Shown here piece after piece: positions 13,777-20,307 of a stretch of DNA of 27,689 nucleotides. The position numbers were made by a program, and so were the translations under genes. The notes under the pieces were generated by a model. That model saw only the letters and a list, made by a program, of their open reading frames with translations. It ran no database searches and was not told the origin of the DNA. The stretch's first letter is position 1. Each line of letters opens with the position of its first letter. The stretch is from contig DJPL01000052.1 in the NCBI GenBank assembly GCA_002437415.1, positions 1 to 27,689 on the forward strand, read 5' to 3'. This DNA is from Ruminococcaceae bacterium UBA6413. Lineage in GTDB: Bacteria > Bacillota > Clostridia > Oscillospirales > Ruminococcaceae.

Positions 13777-14078
13777 GAATCTGATATACAAGGCGTAAAT
13801 CCGCAGTGTATATCCCCACCTGCCACTACTACAAGGCAGTACAAATTGAATAGCCAACTTTGCGATAACAAGACTTTGCGATGACAACCGGTTCTCCGGT
13901 ATGGGATACATTGTATCTGCTGAATATCAGCGAGCGAAGAAAGGGCGGATACCGAACGTAGCTGTATTGCTGTAATTCGTTTCGGATGCGTCAAAGTCAA
14001 AAGTAACAAAGCGACGGTTCAAATTGTATATTATCACAGCGGAGCATTTCCTTGCACCTGCTTCGCTGTGTGATATAT
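13777..14078 (+). other. Gene-free stretch with clustered stem-loops
   Basis: No gene is supported. Successive stem-loops are: 13783-13814 (GATATACA/TGTATATC with inner GCG/CGC), 13820-13839 (CTGCC/GGCAG), 13887-13900 (ACCGG-TTCT-CCGGT), 13905-13917 (GATAC/GTATC), 13919-13931 (GCTGA/TCAGC) and 14032-14075. The last is a 15-bp stem TATCACAGCGGAGCA/TGCTTCGCTGTG(T)GATA with one bulge and a G-U pair valid only on +. A 16-bp tandem duplication, ACTTTGCGAT(A/G)ACAA(G/C), lies at 13857-13888. It could be a continuation of the RNA at 13585 through its terminator. Confidence 0.5.
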
Positions 14079-14130
14079 TATTTACAGCTTTAAGGACACT
14101 ACTACTGTAGTATCCTTAAAAGTGTAAATA
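14079..14130 (-). terminator. Long inverted repeat just downstream of tRNA-Ser
   Basis: TATTTACA, TTTAAGGA and ACTAC on one arm face GTAGT, TCCTTAAA and TGTAAATA on the other around a four-base loop. A 2x2 internal loop and one mismatch interrupt the stem; the mismatch becomes a U-G pair in the - strand. It lies 4 bases past the tRNA 3' end, so it may end or process the tRNA transcript. It lacks a proper U run, and could instead be an element-end structure. Confidence 0.5.
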
Positions 14131-14134
14131 TAGA

Positions 14135-14223
14135 TGGCGGAGAGGAAGGGATTCGAACCCTTGTGGGGTTGCCCCCAAACGGTTTTCAAGACCGCCTCGT
14201 TATGACCACTTCGATACCTCTCC
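14135..14223 (-). tRNA. tRNA-Ser (anticodon UGA)
   Basis: An 89-base class II tRNA. The acceptor stem GGAGAGG/CCTCTCC, the D-arm TATCGAAGTGGTCATAACGA, the anticodon loop CTTGAAA, a long variable arm GGGG-GCAA-CCCC and the T-arm AGGGTTCGAATCCCT are all visible. The 3' CCA is encoded (14137-14135). The long variable arm and UGA anticodon give serine. It borders the mobile DNA at its 3' end, the usual attachment site for tyrosine integrases, but no second att copy is in the window. Confidence 0.97.
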
Positions 14224-14238
14224 GTATCGTGCTATGAT

Positions 14239-14267
14239 ATTATAGCACGGATTTTACGTTTTGTCAA
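14239..14267 (-). promoter_or_regulatory. Consensus promoter of tRNA-Ser
   Basis: On the - strand TTGACA, 17 bases, TATAAT preceded by TGC. The start lies about 7-9 bases before the mature tRNA. The -10 is inside an imperfect palindrome GTGCTATAATATCATAGCAC. Confidence 0.93.
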
Positions 14268-14337
14268 CACTTTTTTAAAAAAATCTCAAACTTTTTCCGT
14301 ACATCATGCACACGGCTCTGCTATAGGATTTACGAAA

Positions 14338-15306
14338 TCAAAGCCTTACCCTGTCACCGAACATTCTAACAAAATCGGGTGCTTTTGCTTTGAAGCTTTT
14401 GCCGTTAAGATAGGAAAGGCAACCTGCATCGGTCGTAAATATAAACTCAAGCTCATAACTGCACAGTGCCTGATATTTAAAGCCGTATTGCCTGTTGAGC
14501 TTGTTGCTGCCGTATTTTCCATCGCCGAGGAGCGGGTGTCCTATATACGCAAGGTGCGCCCTTATCTGATGTGTTCTGCCCGTGAGCAGATCCACCTTTA
14601 ACAGTGAATTTTCACCGTTATACGCCAGAACCTTGTATTTTGTCTTTATCGTGAGATTGGTTTTTGTCTTCCTGTCGCTTATCTTCACCGTGTTGGTATC
14701 ACTGTTTTTCTCGAGATACGCCGTAAGTGTAGCGCTGTCGGGAGTTACCTTGCCGCAGGCTATGCACAGGTACAACTTTGTAAGCTCCCTGTCGCGTATC
14801 TTCTGATTGAGTATTCTGAGCGACTCGGCGTTCTTTGCCGCTATTACTATCCCGCAGGTGTTGCGGTCTATGCGGTTGCAGAGCGCAGGCGCGAAGGACA
14901 GCTCATTCTCCGGGTGATATTCGCCCTTGTGATAAAGATAGCTCTTTATGCGGTTTATAAGCGTGTCGCTGTCACCGCTCTCGTCCTCGTGGACTACCAT
15001 TCCCACAGGCTTGTCAACAAGCAGAATGTTCTCGTCTTCATAAACGATATCGAGTTTATCGCTTACCGCTGTGAAATCATCGGGGTTGGCTTTAGCCTTC
15101 GGTATCAGCATATCATCGGGAACAAACAGCTTTATTATATCGTTTTCCGCTATGTGCGTGTCAGGCTTACACTTCTTGCCGTTGAGCTTGATACAGTTCT
15201 TGCGTGCAAGCTTACATATCTGCCCCTGACCCAGTGGGAAGGATTTAGACAAAAAGCGGTCAATACGCTGACCGCTGTCATTCTTTGTTACCTTAATTTC
15301 CTTCAT
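14338..15306 (-). CDS. RluA-family 23S rRNA pseudouridine synthase
   Basis: A 322-residue enzyme converting specific uridines of large-subunit rRNA to pseudouridine. Residues 1-65 form an S4 RNA-binding domain (SGQRIDRFLSKSFP, ICKLARKNCIKLNGKK). The catalytic domain shows VYEDENILLVDKPVGMVVH, the active-site motif CNRIDRNTCGIVIAAKN with the catalytic Asp, and the RluA hallmark GRTHQIRAHLAYIGHPLLGD. The S4 domain points to the RluC/RluD branch; which uridine is modified cannot be told. It is the last protein gene of the minus-strand operon, seven bases after the small unknown gene. Confidence 0.93.
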   Translation of the reverse strand: MKEIKVTKNDSGQRIDRFLSKSFPLGQGQICKLARKNCIKLNGKKCKPDTHIAENDIIKLFVPDDMLIPKAKANPDDFTAVSDKLDIVYEDENILLVDKPVGMVVHEDESGDSDTLINRIKSYLYHKGEYHPENELSFAPALCNRIDRNTCGIVIAAKNAESLRILNQKIRDRELTKLYLCIACGKVTPDSATLTAYLEKNSDTNTVKISDRKTKTNLTIKTKYKVLAYNGENSLLKVDLLTGRTHQIRAHLAYIGHPLLGDGKYGSNKLNRQYGFKYQALCSYELEFIFTTDAGCLSYLNGKSFKAKAPDFVRMFGDRVRL

Positions 15307-15313
15307 CTACGGC

Positions 15314-15526
15314 TCACTTCTGTATTCTCGTAAAGCCGTACTGTGAGAAATGCTCTATCGCCTTGTTGAAATAGTCGCCCGAGCTCTGACAAGCCGTTGC
15401 TATATCTGCAAGCTTAGCCTTGGCGATTTCCCACTTTTCCTGCATTTCGGGAGTGTCATCAGCTTCAAGCCAGAGCTGATTTTCCCATATGCCGTATTTG
15501 AGGTTTATTATATATGCTTTTTTCAT
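15314..15526 (-). CDS. Small conserved-looking protein, function unknown
   Basis: A 70-residue soluble protein beginning MKKAYIINLKYGIWENQLWLE and ending in a helical segment with YFNKAIEHFSQYGFTRIQK. AAAGGAGAACC directly before the ATG is an excellent ribosome site, and the gene sits seven bases before the RluA-family start, so I consider it real. No family is recognised. It contains no membrane helix and one cysteine. Confidence 0.75.
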   Translation of the reverse strand: MKKAYIINLKYGIWENQLWLEADDTPEMQEKWEIAKAKLADIATACQSSGDYFNKAIEHFSQYGFTRIQK

Positions 15527-15625
15527 GGTTCTCCTTTATGTTCTTATCGGATCTTTTGTTTTGTGAAAGCTGTTAAAAGCGGGAGGAACGAGCCTGCTCC
15601 CCTGCGCTTTCGCGTGTCAATGCGA

Positions 15626-16819
15626 TTACAGCTTGCCGCATTTAGCTCCGCCGAGCTTGCCGCCTGTAAAGCCGTCAAGAATGTTGGTGTCAAAGCTGAA
15701 TGTCAGCGCCTTGTTCTCACGCTCACGCTTAAGTGCAAGCGAGATCATCTCGTCAAGCAGCTCGGGGTATTTCACACCGACAGGCTCCCACAGATAGAAT
15801 GCAAGGCTGCCGGGGATCGTATTTATCTCGTTGAGATAAATGTTGCCGTTATCCATATCAATCATAAAGTCAATTCTCGATGTACCTGATGCTCCGAGGC
15901 ACTTGAATGCCTTTACCGCAAGAGTGCGTATCTGCTCTCTTGTTTCGTCCGATATATCGGCAGGGATCTTTCTCTTGAGCGTTGCCATACCGCTTGACTT
16001 TCCGCCTTTATCACCTGCGATATACTTATCCTTGTAGCTTAGTATTTCATCGGTATTTACCGGCTCTTCACATTCCGATGCGTGAGCTGTAGCGTAATCG
16101 CCGCATACCGAGCAGTTGATTTCCTTTAAGTTGGTTATAGCGGGCTCAACAAGAAGCTTTGATGCGTATGTGAATGCGTTGTCAAGCGCTTCGTCAAGCT
16201 GTTCGTCGTTGTGGGCTATCATAATTCCGACGCTTGAACCGAGGTTGATGGGCTTTACTATAAGCGGGTACGCGATCTTTGCCTTTATATCCGCCTTTAC
16301 AGCGTCTGCGTCCTTGGCAAAATCGCTCACATGAACTACCGTACCGTCAAGCACGGGTATACCGTTATCCTTGAATACGGTCTTCATAACGTACTTATCC
16401 ATACCTACGGCAGATGAAATTACATCACAGCCTACATAAGGAACGCCTATCGTCTGTAAATATCCCTGGAATACGCCGTCCTCAACGTTTGTACCGTGAA
16501 CTATCGGGAATGCAACGTCTATCGTTGCGTATACGTTATTGCCGAACTTCTTGCCGGGGTAAAGCACAAGCTGTACCTGTCCGCCGTCATTTACAAGTAT
16601 TACCCTGTGACTTTCCTTAAGAAGCGACTTAAGATTCTTGTATGAAGCGATATTTCCTATCTTTTCGCCGACATACATTTCATTGCTCTTTGTAATGTAT
16701 ACGGGTACTACCTCGTATTTATCCTTATTTATTGAATTGCAAGCCTGAAGTGCGGATATGATCGACACCTCGTGCTCAACGCTCTTTCCTCCGAAAAATA
16801 CGCCTACTCTTATCTTCAT
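15626..16819 (-). CDS. ddl: D-alanine--D-alanine ligase family protein (divergent)
   Basis: A 397-residue ATP-grasp ligase that by family joins two D-alanines for peptidoglycan. The N-terminal VFFGGKSVEHEVSIISA, the ATP-grasp loop PLIVKPINLGSSVGIM (about 185-200), SRIDFM and the metal site NEINTIPGS are clear. Several substrate motifs deviate: HGTNVEDGVFQG replaces the usual HG-x-x-GEDG; the omega-loop region reads EILSYKDKYIAG and carries the insert GGKSSGMATLKR; and after NTIPG the usual TSxS-LYP-x-LW is shortened to SLAFYLW. A 28-residue Gly/Lys tail is unusual. AAAGGA precedes the ATG. It lies in one operon with a MurF-like ligase, which would use its product. Exact dipeptide specificity is open. 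Confidence 0.9.
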   Translation of the reverse strand: MKIRVGVFFGGKSVEHEVSIISALQACNSINKDKYEVVPVYITKSNEMYVGEKIGNIASYKNLKSLLKESHRVILVNDGGQVQLVLYPGKKFGNNVYATIDVAFPIVHGTNVEDGVFQGYLQTIGVPYVGCDVISSAVGMDKYVMKTVFKDNGIPVLDGTVVHVSDFAKDADAVKADIKAKIAYPLIVKPINLGSSVGIMIAHNDEQLDEALDNAFTYASKLLVEPAITNLKEINCSVCGDYATAHASECEEPVNTDEILSYKDKYIAGDKGGKSSGMATLKRKIPADISDETREQIRTLAVKAFKCLGASGTSRIDFMIDMDNGNIYLNEINTIPGSLAFYLWEPVGVKYPELLDEMISLALKRERENKALTFSFDTNILDGFTGGKLGGAKCGKL

Positions 16820-16846
16820 GTCTGTTGTCCTTTCTTTATGTCAATT

Positions 16847-17719
16847 TTAATTATTATCCGGGTTTGATTCTGAATCGGATTCAGAGTCTGACTCTGTACC
16901 TGATTCTGTGCTTTCGGTTTTGTACTCAAGGTTTCTGAGGTCGACATTCACCCTGACATAATCGCCGTATGCGATAACCACACTCTTTGCCGTTTCGGGA
17001 ATTATGTAGCAGACATATCCGTCCGTACCAAGTCCTGCGGAAAGAACAGGGGAAGCGTCAAAGCTCTTACCATCAAAGCCCCACGCTCTGTCACAGCTGA
17101 TATCGCCGTCATAGATGCAGTTAAGCTCATTGCTGAGCCACTGCTTATTCTGTGTTGTGTTCTTGACCTTTAAGTGGAACGCAACATACATATAACCCTT
17201 ATCTGCACCACCGTACCATATATCTGTTCTGTACACCTCATCGCATACAAAGCTGAAATCCGCGGTCTGCGCTACTTCCTTGAAGTTGACGCGCTGAACC
17301 TCCTGCTGTGCCACCGATTCCTCTTCCGACGATGATGAGCTTTCCACTATGTATCCGTAGTTGTCATCGGTGAAATTTTCTTCGACTACAGAGAATATCG
17401 CACCGATCACCGATCCCAGCAGACTTATGATCATCGGGGCAAAGAACAGTATTATAACTATAGTCACAATTATCTTTGCGACCTTAGGCGCAGAGTTGTT
17501 CTGAGGTGTGCTTGCAGTGCTCTGTGACTGCTGTTGTGAAGTTTCATATTCCTTTTGACGCATTTCTTTCATGCGTCTGTATTCTTCTTCCTTCTTTTTC
17601 TTTGCCTCGCGGTATGCCTTTACACTTTCATTGTTGTCGAACGGTGCGCCGCACTGTGTACAGCAGTTCTCGTGTTCGACATCAAGCTTTGCCCCGCAGT
17701 AATCGCAGAATACGTCCAT
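16847..17719 (-). CDS. Zinc-ribbon, single-pass membrane protein with extracellular DUF4352-like domain
   Basis: A 290-residue protein. The N-terminus has two Cys-x2-Cys pairs (CDYCGAKL and CTQCGAPF), a zinc-ribbon. A charged helix (REAKKKKEEEYRRMKEMRQKEYE) and a Ser/Gln-rich linker follow, then one membrane helix at about 80-112. The outer part (140-265) is a beta-type domain with YMYVAFHLKVKNTT, as in DUF4352 folds that sense or bind at the surface. The last 20 residues are Ser/Glu/Asp repeats. AAGGGAG precedes the ATG. It lies between the MurF-like and Ddl genes and may link envelope state to the cytoplasm, but no function is known. Confidence 0.8.
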   Translation of the reverse strand: MDVFCDYCGAKLDVEHENCCTQCGAPFDNNESVKAYREAKKKKEEEYRRMKEMRQKEYETSQQQSQSTASTPQNNSAPKVAKIIVTIVIILFFAPMIISLLGSVIGAIFSVVEENFTDDNYGYIVESSSSSEEESVAQQEVQRVNFKEVAQTADFSFVCDEVYRTDIWYGGADKGYMYVAFHLKVKNTTQNKQWLSNELNCIYDGDISCDRAWGFDGKSFDASPVLSAGLGTDGYVCYIIPETAKSVVIAYGDYVRVNVDLRNLEYKTESTESGTESDSESDSESNPDNN

Positions 17720-17751
17720 AATTTCTCCCTTGTCCTTGTTCCTGTAAGCTA

Positions 17752-19323
17752 TCAGTAATTATCCGGCAGGTCGTTTTCAAGAAGGACTATCTTCTTTTCG
17801 CCGCCTGTCTTTATATTCTCAACCTTTGCAAGAGCCTCATTGAGATTCTTAGCAACGTAGATTTTCTCCTCGGGGTAGCCCTTTGCTTTCAGTCCGTCGA
17901 CTATCGGCACTGCCTGACGCTCACCGACCGCTATTACAAAGTCGCAGATGTCAGCCGCCTGTTCGCCGAAGTGCTTGTTAAGCTCATATTCCTTTTCGCC
18001 GAGCTCCACCATTCCGGGTGAAACAAGTATCTTGTAGCCCTCAAACACCGCAAGAGTATCAAGCGCCGCCTTTGCGCCTGTCGGGTTTGAATTGAAAGCG
18101 TCGTCTATTATTGTCTTGTTAGCGCCCTTTATTATCTGCAATCTGTGCGGTACGCATTCAAGGCGCTTTACAGGTATAACAAGATCCGCAAACGGTACTC
18201 CGAGCGTATTTGCAACAGCTATCGCTCCTACAATATTCTGTACATTGTGACTTCCGATAAGCTTTGTTGCAAACTGCTTTTCTTCATCGCCGTGATGGAC
18301 GGTGAACTGTGTTCCGTTCTCGCTGACGGAAATGTTATCGGCATAGTAATCCGTTCCGCCGCCGAGCGAATATGTCACCTTGTTCTTCTTGCAATCGTGC
18401 TTTGCTATATACTCGTTATCGTAATTTAAGAATATAGTTCCGTCATCGGGCAGACTGTCCGCAAGCTCGAACTTGGTCTTTATGATATTGTCGATCGACT
18501 TAAAGGTTTCAAGGTGCTGAGGACCTATCGATGTGATAATGCCGTGCTTCGGCTTTACGATATCGCATATTTCCTTTATCTCACCGACATTTTTTGCACC
18601 CATTTCGCACAGGAATATCTCATGTGTCGCATTGAGCTGACCGCGCACTACCTTTACAACGCCCATAGTGGTGTTGTAGCTCTCGGGAGTCATAAGCACG
18701 TTGTACTTTGCACCGAACAGCTTTTCAAGATAGAACTTTGTGCTGGTCTTTCCATAGCTTCCGGTAAGACCTACGACCGTAAGGTTCGGAAGTCCGTTTA
18801 TCACACGCTTAGCGTCATTGATATAATGGCGGTTTATCATTGCTTCGATCGGCTTGTTGATAAGGTTTGCGAGCATTGCCATAAACAGTGTCAAAATCTG
18901 CACACCCATTGTTATTGCAAGCGACAGATACCCCATACCGAGCGTTAAGAACACGATCAGTATCAAAAGTATATAAACGATAAGCGATGTCACCGTCATT
19001 CTGATCACTCTCGGGGTGAATACAAGCTTTTTCTTAGCCTTTTTAGGTGCGGAGAATACGAGATCAAGGCACAGAAAAGCCGCCGCAATAAAGCAGGTCG
19101 ACGCTCTCATCTCGCCGCATATCAGGAATGTAAGCACCGAGCCTAAAGTAAACACATGGCGCATTATAACATTTCCTATGTTCTTTCCTATCCACTTGAA
19201 CTGCTCGTCTGCATGATAGGAGTTCAGCTGGAACATATGCATATAGTGCACAAAATTAAGTCCGCATGATGCACCGAGCGCCATACCGAGTACGGCAACC
19301 GCAATTGTCTGTAAAATATCCAA
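17752..19323 (-). CDS. murF: MurF-like ligase with N-terminal membrane domain
   Basis: A 523-residue Mur ligase family protein. The C-terminal two thirds carry the P-loop VGLTGSYGKTSTK (about 184-196), FLCEMGAKNVGEI, the ITSIGPQHLETFKSIDNI metal/phosphate region and IIDDAFNSNPTGAKAALD, all closest to MurF, which adds the D-Ala-D-Ala dipeptide to UDP-MurNAc-tripeptide. The usual UDP-binding first domain is missing; instead about 155 residues with roughly five membrane helices precede the ATPase domain. The start is TTG, eight to nine bases after GGAG. Substrate could be a lipid-linked rather than a soluble precursor; that is inference. It sits 20 bases after the hydrolase gene in one operon with ddl. 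Confidence 0.85.
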   Translation of the reverse strand: MDILQTIAVAVLGMALGASCGLNFVHYMHMFQLNSYHADEQFKWIGKNIGNVIMRHVFTLGSVLTFLICGEMRASTCFIAAAFLCLDLVFSAPKKAKKKLVFTPRVIRMTVTSLIVYILLILIVFLTLGMGYLSLAITMGVQILTLFMAMLANLINKPIEAMINRHYINDAKRVINGLPNLTVVGLTGSYGKTSTKFYLEKLFGAKYNVLMTPESYNTTMGVVKVVRGQLNATHEIFLCEMGAKNVGEIKEICDIVKPKHGIITSIGPQHLETFKSIDNIIKTKFELADSLPDDGTIFLNYDNEYIAKHDCKKNKVTYSLGGGTDYYADNISVSENGTQFTVHHGDEEKQFATKLIGSHNVQNIVGAIAVANTLGVPFADLVIPVKRLECVPHRLQIIKGANKTIIDDAFNSNPTGAKAALDTLAVFEGYKILVSPGMVELGEKEYELNKHFGEQAADICDFVIAVGERQAVPIVDGLKAKGYPEEKIYVAKNLNEALAKVENIKTGGEKKIVLLENDLPDNY

Positions 19324-19343
19324 AATAAATTCTCCGTTCTGTT

Positions 19344-20123
19344 TTATTTTATATCAAGAAATGAAGCAAGTACTCTTGAGAATGTGAACCAGCCTTCAAG
19401 GAACGCATAATGTCCCGCGCCCTCTATTGTAACAAGTCCGCTGTCAGGAATAAGCTCGCTCATCTTCACGCCGTCCGAAAGCGGTGTTGCATAGTCCTTA
19501 TCTCCCCAGATAAGCAAAGTCGACTGCTTTATTTCGGGCAGAAGATATGTCAGATCCTCGTTTACGACCTTTACAAGAGTTGCTCTCATAACAGGAGAAG
19601 CCGCAAGATAGTCCGCACTGCCGCGCTTTTTTCTCATATTCTCGACAGCATCGGGGAAGAGCTTTTTCATAGGTGCTGTGCTCATTACCGCTTTGCCCAT
19701 CTTATAGGTTCTCGTTTTGAGCTTTGATGCTGTGCTCTGCTTCGGCTTTATACCCGCACTGTCGGTGAGTATTATCTTTTCGGGAGTAAGCACAGGCTTT
19801 TCGCGCGTTACCGCCTTTATTATCACTCTGCCGCCGAAGCTGTGTCCGAGAACAACGGTCGGGGTTATACCGAGCTTTTTGCAGAAAGTGCCGATAAAGT
19901 CAACGTAATCGTCAACGCACCACGGTCTTTTAGGTTCATCGCTTTCACCGAAGCCTGCCATATCGGGGGCAACCACTCTCATATGAGGCGACAGCATATC
20001 GACTATGTTTTTAAACAGCGTGATATTGCTTCCCCAGCCGTGGAGCAACAGTATCACTCCCCTGCCGTTATCTTCGCCTTCGTCAATGTAGTTTATTCTT
20101 AAATCGTTTATATCTATAAGCAA
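19344..20123 (-). CDS. Alpha/beta hydrolase
   Basis: A 259-residue soluble alpha/beta-hydrolase. Oxyanion motif LLLHGWGSN, nucleophile elbow VLGHSFGGR (Ser), acid GDKDYATP and catalytic histidine GAGHYAFLEG are all present, so it is probably active. The substrate is unknown; esterase, lipase-like and C-C hydrolase roles are all possible. The start appears to be TTG with GAAAGG 11 bases upstream, and a short ATG frame of 18 codons lies in the leader and ends on that ribosome site. It opens the operon that continues with MurF-like and Ddl genes. Confidence 0.88.
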   Translation of the reverse strand: MLIDINDLRINYIDEGEDNGRGVILLLHGWGSNITLFKNIVDMLSPHMRVVAPDMAGFGESDEPKRPWCVDDYVDFIGTFCKKLGITPTVVLGHSFGGRVIIKAVTREKPVLTPEKIILTDSAGIKPKQSTASKLKTRTYKMGKAVMSTAPMKKLFPDAVENMRKKRGSADYLAASPVMRATLVKVVNEDLTYLLPEIKQSTLLIWGDKDYATPLSDGVKMSELIPDSGLVTIEGAGHYAFLEGWFTFSRVLASFLDIK

Positions 20124-20193
20124 GGTCAGTCTTACCTTTCAATTTGTTTAGCTGTATTTGCGGCAGAGAAATCCATACACTCCGCCATTGTCT

Positions 20194-20222
20194 ATTATAT
20201 TATTTTTACGCTGTGATGTCAA
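20194..20222 (-). promoter_or_regulatory. Perfect consensus promoter of the hydrolase-murF-ddl operon
   Basis: On the - strand TTGACA, 17 bases, TATAAT. The start is near 20187, giving a leader of about 65 bases that contains the ATG frame MAECMDFSAANTAKQIER and stop, ending directly at the ribosome site of the hydrolase gene. Confidence 0.93.
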
Positions 20223-20263
20223 GAAAAATAACTGTAAACAGGAAGTAAAACTTCTCCGACAAC

Positions 20264-20293
20264 ACAAAAAATCACCGCCCCGAAAGGCGGTGA
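20264..20293 (-). terminator. Terminator of the ATPase-DUF368 operon
   Basis: TCACCGCC and GGCGGTGA pair around six bases and on the - strand are followed by TTTTTTGTG. It begins 15 bases after the DUF368 stop. Confidence 0.92.
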
Positions 20294-20307
20294 CAATGAC
20301 AGCAAAT

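Noticed and set aside
13716..14009. Open frame of 97 codons on the minus strand
   Set aside because: It has no ribosome site, runs through five or more stem-loops and a tandem repeat, and its sequence looks unlike a folded protein. It overlaps the proposed RNA locus and is more likely a chance frame.
13585..14130. tmRNA, 6S RNA, SRP RNA or RNase P RNA
   Set aside because: I found no tRNA-like ends with a tag frame, no long rod with a central bubble, no SRP GGAAG motif and no RNase P core sequences.
14079..14130. Insertion sequence or MITE end
   Set aside because: No target duplication or matching terminal repeat elsewhere in the window; the structure is explained at least as well by RNA folding after the tRNA.
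15540..15612. Hairpin GGGAG/CTCCC after ddl as an operon terminator
   Set aside because: On the minus strand it is followed only by GCTTTTAAC and has a poor stem; the next gene has a good ribosome site, so I treat it at most as an attenuator.
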